NCBI RefSeq assembly: GCF_003667275.1
Contig: NZ_RCNV01000001.1
Span: forward strand, 62,001-126,000
Reading direction: 5' to 3'
Origin: Mesonia aquimarina
GTDB lineage: Bacteria > Bacteroidota > Bacteroidia > Flavobacteriales > Flavobacteriaceae
Length of the DNA stretch: 64,000 nucleotides
Shown here piece by piece: positions 16,637 to 25,010 of the stretch. The stretch's first letter is position 1, and every line of letters starts with the position of its first letter. The notes under the pieces were generated by a model, which searched no databases, was not told where the DNA came from, and saw only the letters and a list, made by a program, of their open reading frames with translations. The translations under genes and the position numbers were made by a program.

Positions 16637-16827
16637 TTTTTCAATTTTTTTGCGGCTTCTATAAACATATAGCCGATGATTATTAATTCAGTTAGCATTA
16701 AAAAGATTATTAAAACCCAACGCGGCCACCAGGAAGCAATAAATTGCCACTCGTATAACCAGCTTGTTAGCATTGGCAATAAAAAAGCGGCGATAATTAA
16801 ACTTAATAGATACAGGGTGTTTTTCAT
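16633..16827 (-). CDS. Small membrane protein (64 aa)
   Basis: Two predicted membrane segments, LYLLSLIIAAFLLPMLTSWL and WVLIIFLMLTELIIIGYMFI, and a basic C-terminus EAAKKLKK. It overlaps both neighbours by four bases. Small double-spanning phage proteins can be holins, but its place between head genes and terminase, far from any endolysin, gives no support for that. Function unknown. Confidence 0.6.
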   Translation of the reverse strand: MKNTLYLLSLIIAAFLLPMLTSWLYEWQFIASWWPRWVLIIFLMLTELIIIGYMFIEAAKKLKK

Positions 16828-17072
16828 TTCTTATTAGATTTATGAAAGTAGGTTAGGCTTCTTTTAAAACTATAGTGGCTTTCGTAACGATGTTCGCCAA
16901 ATAGTTCTAAATGTTTATCGTTTACGTAGTTAAAGCATTCTACATTAGTTTTATGCTTTGGCAATTGCTCAAAATAATATTGAAAAAAGCCTTGCCGGGT
17001 TCCTAATTGCTTCAAAAGGCGATTTTCATTCTGAAGCTCGTTGAGTTCGGTTTTCCATTCGGGTTGTTTCAT
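16824..17072 (-). CDS. Hypothetical phage protein (82 aa)
   Basis: A charged protein (MKQPEWKTELNELQNENRLLKQLGTRQGFFQYYFEQ...) with a short leucine-rich coiled-coil near residues 8-24. It ends HRYESHYSFKRSLTYFHKSNKK, a basic tail that could bind nucleic acid. It overlaps genes on both sides by four bases. No family recognised. Confidence 0.55.
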   Translation of the reverse strand: MKQPEWKTELNELQNENRLLKQLGTRQGFFQYYFEQLPKHKTNVECFNYVNDKHLELFGEHRYESHYSFKRSLTYFHKSNKK

Positions 17073-17395
17073 AGCTGGTTAGGATTTCTGTTAGGTAATT
17101 TTATCTTGAGTTCTTCTTTAGTAAAAGTTTCCCACTTTTTGATAGGCATAAAATCTTCAGCACAATTTGTCTCTATTGAATATTCACCCGGTACAATACC
17201 GCCAGGTACAAAACTTGGCGCAGGAAAAATTTCATCTAATCTTTTAATTTGTTCTGAAGTTTTCATAATAATTGTTGAAGCTTTTACCATTCTTTCAATC
17301 ATTTCTTCAGGTGTACAATTATTATCCGCTGCTAATTGATTAACTTTTTTTATAACCGATTTATCTTCTAATTGAATATTGAATTGCTTTTTCAT
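17069..17395 (-). CDS. Hypothetical phage protein (108 aa), possible ribbon-helix-helix N-terminus
   Basis: The first 50 residues (MKKQFNIQLEDKSVIKKVNQLAADNNCTPEEMIERMV) have the strand-helix-helix look of ribbon-helix-helix proteins. The remainder is Pro-rich (FPAPSFVPGGIVPGEYS). It lies one base after the large terminase gene in reading direction. A DNA-binding role is only a guess from pattern. Confidence 0.5.
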   Translation of the reverse strand: MKKQFNIQLEDKSVIKKVNQLAADNNCTPEEMIERMVKASTIIMKTSEQIKRLDEIFPAPSFVPGGIVPGEYSIETNCAEDFMPIKKWETFTKEELKIKLPNRNPNQL

Positions 17396-17396
17396 C

Positions 17397-19160
17397 TTAA
17401 ATAAATATTTCTTCGTTATCGTTATTGTATTTACTTTGGTTGCCGTTATCTTCGGTTATGGTTCCGGCAAGTGCCATAATTGTTGCTATAATCGGGTCAA
17501 TACGTTTGGTACTTTTGTTTTTTACATAGCGAATATTTTCGTTTGGGTCCTCATAAGCTACGCAACCGCTTAAAGTCCACGCTAAAATTGGGTGGCCGCC
17601 GTGCCGAAATTTATTACTGAATGCCAGGGTTTCAAATTCTGTTGTAGGAAATGAAAAATGCGTAATAGTCTGCGGAAAAGGATGCACTTCTATTGCATTT
17701 TTCTGTAAATTTTGCACCAATTCTGTTGCTTTCCACGGGTCATATTCATACCATTTTGGCTGTAAAACATCCCATAAATAAGATAAATATTGGCGTACAA
17801 CGGCGTAATCTATTTGGTTGCCTTCGGTTGCGGTTAATACGGGTTGCTTTTTCCAAAAATCTTCATATTCAAAAGGTGTATCGGTAAAATCTATATAGTC
17901 GGCAAGTTTTAGATCTTTCCAAAAACGGTAAGGCACGCGATCTTCCTTACTACGTTTATCAATTGTATCTTTAGGGCAAAAATTAAACGGAAGCAAATCG
18001 CGATAACCGTTTTCATCTGCATTACTTACAAATACTATTGAAGTTAAATCTGTTGTGCTACTTAAATCGAAAGCAGCGGCGCAACCTAATTCTATAAAAT
18101 TTTTCAGCTGAATTTTACTGCTGGACTTAGCCCAAGTTTCTGAAGGTATGCGAACTTCTGCCGCATCTACCCACATATTTAAGTGTTTGGTTTTAAAGTT
18201 AGGTATTTTACTAGGCTGGTTTACTGCTTTGGTATATTCAGATTCTAATTGATCTTTATAAACTGAAACGTTTAAATTAGGATTGGCTTTCTCCCAATTT
18301 TCAGTATTTTCCCAATCGTCGCCCTCGTCCAGGTCGTGAATCATAATAAATATATGATCGTCTTTTTTGTGGCCTTCTAAAATATCTATGTAAACATCTT
18401 CGGCGGCTTTGCAAACGGATTGCATATTAAACCCGGCGGTAGTAATGATATAAAGCAGCGGATTTTTACGCGCTCCCATTGCAGATTCTATTACTTCACG
18501 TACGCTATCGTCTTTAAAAGCGTGATATTCATCTAAACAACCAAGCGAAATATTCAGACCATCTTGTGTTTTACTATCACCACCAAGAAATCTTATTTTA
18601 CCCATTTCTCTAGGGAAGCGTATTTCTCTTTGCGTTAGCTTTACACCTATTTTTCTTAGCGGAAGTGATTTTAAAACAAAGTCATACGCTTGCTCCCAAA
18701 CAATTTTTGCTTGTTGTTCTTTTGTAGCCGCAGAATAAACTTCTGGTGAAGCTTCATCATCAAAACATAAAAAGTATAATTGAAGCCCAGCCATAACTGC
18801 TGTTTTTCCATTTTTACGAGCCACTTTTTCATAAACAGTTCTAATTCTACGTTTATTATTTTTTCCTTTCCAGGCCATTATGTTGTATAACGTAAATTGT
18901 TGGTAAGGCGATAGAATAAAAGCCTCCCGATTTATTGCTTTTTCGCCTTTGGTATGTGTTAGAAATAACTCAAAGAAATCTATAATATGCAGCCCCGCAT
19001 TATGATCTAAGTAATAACCATCTTCTTCTGCGGTTTCTATCCACGAGAAAAAACGGTTTACCGCTTGCTTTATGCGTTTGCCGGTAATTATTTTACCATC
19101 ACGCACATTATAAGCGTACTGAAACGGAATGCTATTTTTTATTTCTTTGGTGAGTTTCAA
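17397..19160 (-). CDS. Terminase large subunit
   Basis: The 587-residue packaging motor has an N-terminal ATPase with a Walker A-like ARKNGKTA (VYEKVARKNGKTAVMAGLQLYFL, about residues 110-130) and Walker B LGCLDEYHAF. The C-terminal nuclease carries AAFDLSSTTDLTS and YEYDPWKATELVQN. This is the arrangement of HK97/T1-type TerL (Terminase_1). It follows the small subunit gene by three bases. It cuts and pumps DNA into the prohead. Confidence 0.95.
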   Translation of the reverse strand: MKLTKEIKNSIPFQYAYNVRDGKIITGKRIKQAVNRFFSWIETAEEDGYYLDHNAGLHIIDFFELFLTHTKGEKAINREAFILSPYQQFTLYNIMAWKGKNNKRRIRTVYEKVARKNGKTAVMAGLQLYFLCFDDEASPEVYSAATKEQQAKIVWEQAYDFVLKSLPLRKIGVKLTQREIRFPREMGKIRFLGGDSKTQDGLNISLGCLDEYHAFKDDSVREVIESAMGARKNPLLYIITTAGFNMQSVCKAAEDVYIDILEGHKKDDHIFIMIHDLDEGDDWENTENWEKANPNLNVSVYKDQLESEYTKAVNQPSKIPNFKTKHLNMWVDAAEVRIPSETWAKSSSKIQLKNFIELGCAAAFDLSSTTDLTSIVFVSNADENGYRDLLPFNFCPKDTIDKRSKEDRVPYRFWKDLKLADYIDFTDTPFEYEDFWKKQPVLTATEGNQIDYAVVRQYLSYLWDVLQPKWYEYDPWKATELVQNLQKNAIEVHPFPQTITHFSFPTTEFETLAFSNKFRHGGHPILAWTLSGCVAYEDPNENIRYVKNKSTKRIDPIIATIMALAGTITEDNGNQSKYNNDNEEIFI

Positions 19161-19163
19161 TTT

Positions 19164-19598
19164 TTAACCGTTTTTTCTGTTTTTAAATCCTTCAAATAAA
19201 TCACCTTGCCCTGGGTCAATTTCTTGTTTCAGTTCTTTTTCAGATTTAGGATCTAAACCAAATTGCTTGAAGCATTGCATAATTGCTTTTTCTGCATCAC
19301 GCTTTATAGTCAGTTCTACAGAAATATTTTCAGCACCAGATTTATAAAGCTGCTTGTAACCGGTACCCATTTCTTCTTTGTTCTTTTTTCTAATTTCACG
19401 AACCGCCCATTCCCATTGCGAAAAGTTTTCGGCCATAACTTCCAACGCCGGTACGTGAACGCGCTTTAAAGAATTTGCTGAAATTAAAATCTTAGCAATT
19501 CTTTTAAAATGAGATTTAGCTTTGCTATCTAAATAAGTTCCTGGCTTCGGTATCTCTTTAACCAATTCAGTTCCAGTCCCTTTGTGTGCTATTTCCAT
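19164..19598 (-). CDS. Terminase small subunit, P27 family
   Basis: The 144-residue protein has PKPGTYLDSKAKSHFKRIAKILISANSLKRVHVPALEVMAENFSQWEWAVREIRKKN and the C-terminal DPKSEKELKQE. Together they give the P27-family pattern of phage small terminases. It recognises the packaging site and recruits TerL, whose gene is next. An 82-base spacer separates it from the HNH nuclease gene and contains a run of eight C. Confidence 0.88.
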   Translation of the reverse strand: MEIAHKGTGTELVKEIPKPGTYLDSKAKSHFKRIAKILISANSLKRVHVPALEVMAENFSQWEWAVREIRKKNKEEMGTGYKQLYKSGAENISVELTIKRDAEKAIMQCFKQFGLDPKSEKELKQEIDPGQGDLFEGFKNRKNG

Positions 19599-19680
19599 AT
19601 CTAACTATTTTATACCCCCCCCTTAAAAAACTACACCGAGTAAAATTTTGATTAAATGGCGATGTAGGAAGGTTTTGTTT

Positions 19681-20019
19681 CTAGGTGTTTTTACCGGGTA
19701 TGCCCTTTTTTTCTTTATAACCGTGTGCTTCTTTTCCTGATTTACTATCGTGATGAAATTTGCATAAACTTTGCAAGTTTTCTTCACTTAACTTAGCGCC
19801 GCCATCTTCTATTCGCTGAATGTGATCTACATACTTTGCGGTTGTTACTTTGTTTTCAGCTTCGCATTTTATACACGTAGGATTCTTTTGTAAGAATGCT
19901 TTACGAACCTTGCGCCAAGACCACGAGTTGTAAAACTTCTCATTCTCTGCTAAACGTCTGCCATAAGGTTTACGCTCATTAACCCAACTTCTTTTTATTT
20001 TCTTTGGTTTGTAAGGCAT
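19681..20019 (-). CDS. HNH endonuclease (terminase-linked)
   Basis: A basic 112-residue protein with CxxC (PTCIKCE), the HNH core YVDHIQRIEDGGAKLSEENLQSLCKFHHDSKSGKEAHG and a Lys/Arg-rich N-terminus. HNH proteins beside small and large terminase are widespread in HK97-like phages and are needed for specific cos-type cleavage in HK97. All metal and catalytic positions (DHI, N, HH) appear present. It lies directly upstream of the small terminase. Confidence 0.92.
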   Translation of the reverse strand: MPYKPKKIKRSWVNERKPYGRRLAENEKFYNSWSWRKVRKAFLQKNPTCIKCEAENKVTTAKYVDHIQRIEDGGAKLSEENLQSLCKFHHDSKSGKEAHGYKEKKGIPGKNT

Positions 20020-20030
20020 AAGTTTATTTT

Positions 20031-21440
20031 TTAAAATGCAACTCCAGGTTCACCTTGTGGAATATCACTATCATTCCATTGTTCGCTTTCATCGTAAGGG
20101 TTTACGTACTTGGTTTTGTTTTCAATATACTTCATAGGCACGTTACCAAGCGAGCCATTTCTATTCTTAACCACGATTAAACAAGCGTTTGCATTTGCAT
20201 CTAATCCTAAATCTTCATAAAGGGTCGGGTGAGATTCAGGACTGAAACCGTAAACACTTGGTCTATAGATTAAGCCAATAACATCTGCCGCATCTTCTAT
20301 TGCTGAAGATTCCCTAAGGTGATGCTTTTGCGGAATCTTGTAAGTATCTCGCTTAACTTCTCGACTTAATTGCGATAGAGCGATAACAGGAATTTCTAAT
20401 TCTTTTGCAATATTCTTAGCTTCACGCGCCGCTTCAGCAATGTTTATTCGAGTATCTTTATCGCCAGAAAACATTTGTATAAAATCTATTACTAGAATTT
20501 CTATATTATATTTTCTTTTCATCATTCGTGCTTTCCGCTTCATTTCGATAACAGTTAACGCCGGTTGATCGTCAATATGAATTGGTAAATTCTTCATTTC
20601 TTCTACGGTTTTCAATAAGCCGTGAAAGTATTCCGGTTTCTCAAAACCATTGCGCATTAACTGATTCATATGATAATTGCTTTCATTAGCAATACCACGA
20701 ATAGCCAACTGTATTACACTCATTTCCATAGAGAACATTCCACAAGAAATGTCCTGTTTAGAAGCAGCTAACATTGTGTTCATTACGTAAGCTGTTTTAC
20801 CCATTCCGCTGTCACCACCAATAACAATTAAATCTGTTGGCTGCCATCCAGAAAAATGTTTATCGGTTGTATTTATGCCGGTTGGAACGCCTGTAATTTT
20901 ACCGTCATTATTCGTTAGAAATTCTACACGTTTTGGTACTTCAGAAATAGCATCGTACCAAGTTTTAGAAGTATGGCCTTTTGCTGTTATATCTGAAACT
21001 TTGTCTAATTTTGCGCTTACGCTATCTATCAAATCAAAAACATCAAGTTTAGAATCATAAGCCAGATTAATACCGTAATTACAAAGGCTTATAACTTCAC
21101 GAGCCATAAACTTTTGCAGAATTATACGGCAATGATATTCTAAATGCGCAGAAGAAGAAACTTTTTGAGTTAGCTGAATCATATAATAATCGCCGCCAAC
21201 GCTTTCAAGTAGTTTTATATCTTTTAATTTTTGACTAACGGTTAATAAATCTACTTTGCTATTAGATTCATAAAGCAGTTTTATTGCCTTGAAAATTGAT
21301 TGATGTTCGTTTTTATAAAATACTTCGGGGTTAGAAATTACCGCAAACGCTGCATCTAAGCCTTTTTCATCAATAAGCATTGCACCTAAAATAACTTCTT
21401 CTAAGTCTACAGCTTGTGGTATTATTTTTCCTTTTTGCAT
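20031..21440 (-). CDS. dnaB: Phage replicative DNA helicase, DnaB family
   Basis: A 469-residue DnaB-type hexameric helicase: N-terminal domain (AVDLEEVILGAMLIDEKGLDAAFAVI, residues 10-110), Walker A GGDSGMGKTAY, the H4 region EILVIDFIQMFSG (Walker B) and the arginine/RecA-like end YRPSVYGF...NRNGSLGNVPMKYI. It unwinds the fork at the phage origin. It overlaps the initiator gene stop by one base; initiator-helicase pairs of this kind imply direct loading, as with lambda O/P or phage-type DnaB modules. Confidence 0.94.
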   Translation of the reverse strand: MQKGKIIPQAVDLEEVILGAMLIDEKGLDAAFAVISNPEVFYKNEHQSIFKAIKLLYESNSKVDLLTVSQKLKDIKLLESVGGDYYMIQLTQKVSSSAHLEYHCRIILQKFMAREVISLCNYGINLAYDSKLDVFDLIDSVSAKLDKVSDITAKGHTSKTWYDAISEVPKRVEFLTNNDGKITGVPTGINTTDKHFSGWQPTDLIVIGGDSGMGKTAYVMNTMLAASKQDISCGMFSMEMSVIQLAIRGIANESNYHMNQLMRNGFEKPEYFHGLLKTVEEMKNLPIHIDDQPALTVIEMKRKARMMKRKYNIEILVIDFIQMFSGDKDTRINIAEAAREAKNIAKELEIPVIALSQLSREVKRDTYKIPQKHHLRESSAIEDAADVIGLIYRPSVYGFSPESHPTLYEDLGLDANANACLIVVKNRNGSLGNVPMKYIENKTKYVNPYDESEQWNDSDIPQGEPGVAF

Positions 21441-22246
21441 TATCCTAATTTTTTAAATTGAGGTTGAAGCTTAATTATATTATCTTCCTGTTTTTGCTTT
21501 CCGGTTTTTAAGCCACCGTTTTGCAAAACTTTGAGCGTGTAACTTGAAGCTTCGCTTCGTAATTGCGTAAGTGGTTTATCTAAAGCGTTAGAAGTCCACT
21601 TGTTTTTTAACCAATGCAAAAGCACCGGAATAACTTCTTTTTCAAAATTGATTTTTAAACCTTCAGCTTTTAATGAAATTTGTAAACGTTCGTGCCAAGT
21701 TTTTCCGGTTAAAATATTTTCAAATACTACAGCATTTTCTTCTTCAATTTTTTTCAAAATCTCTTTGAGAGAGTTATCATTAGTATTATTATATATATTA
21801 TATGTCGGATTTTTTTCCGAGTTTGAAGTCGGTTTTTGAGGATTGACAGTAGCTGAAGTACTATTTTCATTTTCGGAAATTTTTCCGAGTTTAGTCGGAT
21901 TTTTTTCCGAGTTTGGGGTGAAGTCGGAAATTTTTCCGAGTTTATTCCAGCCTTTTCCAAGGGCAGAAAGTCTTATAAAATCTTTACGATTTTGCTTCTT
22001 AAATTCAATTAATCTTTTTTCAGAAAGTGATTTAAAAGCACGGTAAACGGTATCTGTTTTGCTGAAGAAAAAAGGCAGTTCTTCTATTACTTTTGTACGA
22101 GATATAAAGTAATAGGTTTTACCTGAAATAACTTCATCATTTGCCCAACTAGAAAGCTGGTTAAACAAATCCATCATAGCACCTTCAGCAGCTGTTAAGC
22201 CGTGCTTTTTACATTTTTCTTGATTTATGATTACGTTGTAGCGCAT
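21440..22246 (-). CDS. Phage replication initiator-like protein carrying origin iterons
   Basis: The 268-residue protein has an N-terminal winged-helix domain (MRYNVIINQEKCKKHGLTAAEGAMMDLFNQL... to residue ~95) and a low-complexity linker (about 95-155) in which SEKNPT and KLGKIS recur. Its C-terminal part (about 155-268) ends SYTLKVLQNGGLKTGKQKQEDNIIKL. The linker is encoded by four 21-bp iterons. This is the lambda-O layout, where the initiator binds sites in its own gene. It sits directly upstream of dnaB. DnaD/replisome-organiser homology is possible but not seen clearly. Confidence 0.78.
   Translation of the reverse strand: MRYNVIINQEKCKKHGLTAAEGAMMDLFNQLSSWANDEVISGKTYYFISRTKVIEELPFFFSKTDTVYRAFKSLSEKRLIEFKKQNRKDFIRLSALGKGWNKLGKISDFTPNSEKNPTKLGKISENENSTSATVNPQKPTSNSEKNPTYNIYNNTNDNSLKEILKKIEEENAVVFENILTGKTWHERLQISLKAEGLKINFEKEVIPVLLHWLKNKWTSNALDKPLTQLRSEASSYTLKVLQNGGLKTGKQKQEDNIIKLQPQFKKLG
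21786..21943. repeat. Putative phage origin: four 21-bp iterons plus AT-rich tract
   Basis: Copies lie at 21804-21824, 21872-21892, 21894-21914 and 21923-21943. Each has the form TCGGAnnTTTTTCCGAGTTT on plus; two contain the perfect palindrome TCGGAAATTTTTCCGA. An AT-only stretch (21786-21803) adjoins the first copy and could be the melting region. The array lies inside the initiator gene, upstream of dnaB. Confidence 0.7.
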
Positions 22247-22986
22247 TAAACTTCAAAAATTCTAAGCGTTGGGTGTAATTCTCTTATTTGCTCAATTTCT
22301 GCATCAATAAGCTTATCACGCATTTGCTCTACATAATCATTTGCTTCTGGCGAAATAAGCCTACAAGATAGATCTCCGGCATCAATAGAAATTTCTACAT
22401 CTAAGGTCTGTTTAGGCTGACCTTTAAAAATTGGAATCGTAATTTTAAAGCTTTCAGGTATGTTAGAATCTACCGCTTGTGCTAAAAGTATTTTACGGTT
22501 TCCGCGACCGTCGTCTGCGTTTTCAATATCTTTATCTACTTTAGCTTTAAACTTTCGCAACTCGTTAACCAGCTTCATTGCCTTATCTCTAGTTTCAAAA
22601 TGCGAACGGTTCATTTTAATAAACTCTCCCAATTCTAAGGAGGTGTAAGATTTATCTGAATTAATACCAAACTTTTCAAATATTTCTGTAAACTCTAAAA
22701 CACCTAAAAAATGGCTTTCCCACTCTCTACCTTCATCTTCAATAAATTCAATACTCTTTTTTTCTCTATTTATCTCAATTCTAGAAAAAGCTAAAACGTT
22801 ATCACCGTTTTCAACTTTATCAGTTAACCAATTAGAAGGATTTTCTAAATGTATTCTAGGTACTGAAATTGTACCTTCAATTACCGCAGGTTTTCTTATT
22901 GCTGGTAATTTTTCAGCTTCACCGTGCCGAATTATTAATTCTTTTACTCCGTTTTCTACGGAAACATTAATCTTTTGATCTTTCAT
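22246..22986 (-). CDS. DUF2303-like phage protein
   Basis: Start chosen at ATG 22986 (MKDQKINVSVENGVKELIIRHGEA), because the longer start at 23028 would overlap the preceding gene. The 246-residue protein has an early region of short strands (KPAVIEGTISVPRIHLEN) and the later IPESFKITIPIFKGQPKQTLDVEISIDAGDLSCRLIS, which I recall as the hallmark of the DUF2303/YfdQ family found in phage early operons. Its function is not established. It lies between small early genes and the initiator gene, overlapping the latter by one base. Confidence 0.6.
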   Translation of the reverse strand: MKDQKINVSVENGVKELIIRHGEAEKLPAIRKPAVIEGTISVPRIHLENPSNWLTDKVENGDNVLAFSRIEINREKKSIEFIEDEGREWESHFLGVLEFTEIFEKFGINSDKSYTSLELGEFIKMNRSHFETRDKAMKLVNELRKFKAKVDKDIENADDGRGNRKILLAQAVDSNIPESFKITIPIFKGQPKQTLDVEISIDAGDLSCRLISPEANDYVEQMRDKLIDAEIEQIRELHPTLRIFEV

Positions 22987-22996
22987 TATTAAAAAT

Positions 22997-23434
22997 TTAA
23001 TTGGTTCCTGTATTTTTACTCGATTCATCTACAATTCTAAACTGGCGTTCTTCAGCTAATAGAACTCGCTGATAAACTAATTCGCCTTTAGCATTGTAGT
23101 AACCCATCATTCCTTCTTCTTGATCTGCCATTAAAAAAACTTCTTCTTCAACTTCTTCAACACGACTACGTATTTTTTGAAGGTTGGCAGATACACTTGC
23201 TTTTAAAGGTTTTACTTTAGATTTTAAACCGGTTAAAAACTCTTTACGTTCTTCATCAAGCTTTGCCAGCTTAATAGATTCACTGGTTAAGTCATCTTTT
23301 AATTTCGATAACTCATTTGCATCTAATGCTTTTGGGTAAGTGAACTGCTCACTTGTTTCTGCATTGTTTTTTAAAATTTGCAACCGTTCTGCTGGGCTTT
23401 CAGATTGCAGGATCTTTTTATCCATAACTATCAA
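22997..23434 (-). CDS. Hypothetical early phage protein with coiled coil (145 aa)
   Basis: A strongly helical, charged protein. Residues 40-105 (LSKLKDDLTSESIKLAKLDEERKEFLTGLKSKVKPLKASVSANLQKIRSRVEEVEEEV) form a long heptad-like coil, followed by a short segment EGMMGYYNAKGELVYQRVL. Proteins of this shape are common beside recombination or replication genes in Bacteroidota phages. No catalytic motif seen. Confidence 0.55.
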   Translation of the reverse strand: MIVMDKKILQSESPAERLQILKNNAETSEQFTYPKALDANELSKLKDDLTSESIKLAKLDEERKEFLTGLKSKVKPLKASVSANLQKIRSRVEEVEEEVFLMADQEEGMMGYYNAKGELVYQRVLLAEERQFRIVDESSKNTGTN

Positions 23435-23450
23435 TTTATTTGGTTTAACA

Positions 23451-23747
23451 TTAATTTTTCACTTTAGCATTTTGTAGCATTTTAAACAAGCGTTCCAGAT
23501 CGGTTACTTCTTGTTTTGCTTCAAAATTTAAGAGCAATTCAATAGAAAAATCCTCTATTTTTTGAAGCATAAAATCTTTATTTATCTGAAAAAACTTAGC
23601 AATACAGCGTTCACTAATTTTGGTTAATTTTTGAGCCAGGTAACAGGCCATAATTTTAACCGAAGTATCTTTAATTCCTTTAACATCATAAACATCTACA
23701 CCGTTGGCGTAGGTTACAATTGCCGTAATTGTTTTTAAATCTTCCAT
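23451..23747 (-). CDS. Hypothetical early phage protein (98 aa)
   Basis: A small helical protein (MEDLKTITAIVTYANGVDVYDVKGIKDTSVKIMACYLAQKLTKISERCIAKFF...). The repeated pattern of Ile/Leu-rich helices with Arg/Lys suggests a soluble regulator, but no family is recognised. The segment TKISERCIAKFFQINKDFMLQKI could be helix-turn-helix-like (ISERCIAKFFQI). Promoter-proximal in the early operon. Confidence 0.5.
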   Translation of the reverse strand: MEDLKTITAIVTYANGVDVYDVKGIKDTSVKIMACYLAQKLTKISERCIAKFFQINKDFMLQKIEDFSIELLLNFEAKQEVTDLERLFKMLQNAKVKN

Positions 23748-23829
23748 ACATAAAAATTTTAAAAAGCCTTATTTTTTCAACCGCACGTTTTACCGTAAAG
23801 GCTTTGCGGTAACTACTCACGAAAAAAGA

Positions 23830-23970
23830 CTATTGTTTAGTTCCGTTATAAACTTCGCCGGTACTTTTTCGACTAGGTTGTTCTTCTACATCGTTTTCTA
23901 AAACCCAAAGCCATAAAGCAACTAGGGTTAGTATTACGCCTATTAATATACCGAATAATAAAACCATCAT
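23830..23970 (-). CDS. 46-residue single-pass membrane protein
   Basis: A short frame from ATG 23970 (MMVLLFGILIGVILTLVALWLWVLENDVEEQPSRKSTGEVYNGTKQ, given in parts: a ~20-residue hydrophobic helix, then an acidic-polar tail) to TAG at 23830-23832. Its ATG overlaps the TGA of the 60-residue gene (ATGA), a sign of real coupled genes. Function unknown. Confidence 0.5.
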   Translation of the reverse strand: MMVLLFGILIGVILTLVALWLWVLENDVEEQPSRKSTGEVYNGTKQ

Positions 23971-24149
23971 ACCGTTGTATTTTTATTGCAGTTTGCACAT
24001 TGTTCTACACAACCAAAAGCACCGCCAACAGGATTGCATAAATTGCCGGTTTTCTTAAAATTGCATTGTTTTTTAAAGCCAATTTGTAAAGGCCTTTTGT
24101 AAAAAGGTTTAGGGTATTGCTTTCCTACTTTTGAGTTTAATTTTGCCAT
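23967..24149 (-). CDS. Cysteine-bearing small phage protein (60 aa)
   Basis: A 60-residue basic protein with six cysteines spaced C-N-F-K-K-T-G-N-L-C...CVEQCANC, compatible with a zinc-knuckle or Fe-binding site. The Lys-rich start (MAKLNSKVGKQYPKPFYKRP) could bind nucleic acid. It overlaps the 111-residue gene by 13 bases and the small membrane protein by four. No named family. Confidence 0.5.
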   Translation of the reverse strand: MAKLNSKVGKQYPKPFYKRPLQIGFKKQCNFKKTGNLCNPVGGAFGCVEQCANCNKNTTV

Positions 24150-24472
24150 TGTCCGCGTTTTTTTGCCAAGCGAATAGCCTCGGCGGTTAGTAATTTATAT
24201 TGTGTAAGTTTTCCCTTAGAAGTAGGGAATAGGGTATGTTTTTTTGCGTGGGTTTTTGCATAACTCTTTACAGCCTTAACACTTATGCTACCCCATAGTT
24301 GCGCTTCTGAAATCTCTTTCATCGTTAAGGCTTTTTTTGCCAACAGGCGCGAACGTAAATTTGTAAATTCTCTATGCTTTAGTTCATTTTCTACCAAAGC
24401 ACGGGGCGCAATTACCAAATCGTTAGCTTGTAAATGCTGCATTAAACGTTCTATGTTTACCACGCCTTCCAT
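24137..24472 (-). CDS. Putative DNA-binding phage protein (111 aa)
   Basis: A basic helical protein. KKALTMKEISEAQLWGSISVKAVKSYAKTH (about residues 45-75) looks like an excisionase/MerR-type helix-turn-helix that selects a target by its recognition helix. The tail is rich in Lys (LAKKRGQWQN). Placed in the early leftward operon it could be a small regulator or excisionase. The HTH reading is by eye. Confidence 0.5.
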   Translation of the reverse strand: MEGVVNIERLMQHLQANDLVIAPRALVENELKHREFTNLRSRLLAKKALTMKEISEAQLWGSISVKAVKSYAKTHAKKHTLFPTSKGKLTQYKLLTAEAIRLAKKRGQWQN

Positions 24473-24634
24473 TTACTCGCTGTCTTTATTTTTATCTAAA
24501 CCTAAGCCAATACAAGCCCACAGAATAGAAAATGCTATTAAAAACCAACCACCGCCAGTATAACCGGAGTAGAGTAAAAAAGCGCCAAGGCTTCCAAAAA
24601 AATAGGGGTAAGATGCTATTACAGCTTTGTACAT
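24473..24634 (-). CDS. 53-residue membrane protein
   Basis: From ATG 24634 to TAA 24473-24475. Two hydrophobic helices, YFFGSLGAFLLYSGYT and GWFLIAFSILWACIGLG, then a charged tail DKNKDSE. It is packed tightly between the 85-residue and 111-residue genes (two bases and none). Function unknown; small membrane proteins in early phage operons may affect the host envelope. Confidence 0.5.
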   Translation of the reverse strand: MYKAVIASYPYFFGSLGAFLLYSGYTGGGWFLIAFSILWACIGLGLDKNKDSE

Positions 24635-24636
24635 TT

Positions 24637-24894
24637 TTATTCAGCTTTTAGTTGTTCTAGAATATCTGTCAAATCATTATTAAGATTATCGTTGTGTACG
24701 CGCATAATCCAAAAAAATTCAAGTTGGCGCGCTTTTCTGTAATCTTTATACTTCTCATTCATCTCTGCCACAACATTTACAAATGAAGCACGAGAGGTGA
24801 AACCCCGATTTTTAAACTCGCTTAAAATTTTTAATGATGTTGCCATTTTATCTACGGCTTCATCTTCAGAAGAAATGCAAATTGTTTTTTTCAT
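24637..24894 (-). CDS. First gene of the leftward early operon (85 aa), unknown
   Basis: The first minus-strand gene after the divergent control region, encoding 85 residues (MKKTICISSEDEAVDKMATSLKILSEFKNRGFTSRASFVN...). It is helical and acidic with no recognised domain. In lambdoid-like layouts the first gene opposite the repressor is often a Cro-like or antirepressor gene, but no helix-turn-helix is obvious here, so function is left open. Confidence 0.55.
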   Translation of the reverse strand: MKKTICISSEDEAVDKMATSLKILSEFKNRGFTSRASFVNVVAEMNEKYKDYRKARQLEFFWIMRVHNDNLNNDLTDILEQLKAE

Positions 24895-24986
24895 AACTTT
24901 GTAAAATTTGTATCAGCTAATTTGTGGCACGGGGTTTGTAATCTCGTTTGTAATAATTAGTTGACAAGGCAAATATATACATAAAT

Positions 24987-25010
24987 ATACATATATATAG
25001 ATATATGTAT
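24987..25010. promoter_or_regulatory. Candidate lysogeny operator: inverted repeat ATACATATA-N6-TATATGTAT
   Basis: Perfect 9-bp arms at 24987-24995 and 25002-25010 lie in the 152-base divergent region between the 85-residue leftward gene and the plus-strand HTH gene. It overlaps an AT-rich tract with related ATATAC steps. It is positioned where a phage repressor would control both directions. Confidence 0.5.

Noticed and set aside
16633-16827. Holin
   Set aside because: Two membrane segments alone are not enough and no lysis gene is near.
21804-21943. CRISPR-like repeats
   Set aside because: Copies are spaced 1-47 bases apart, lie within a coding gene and translate in frame; they behave as iterons.
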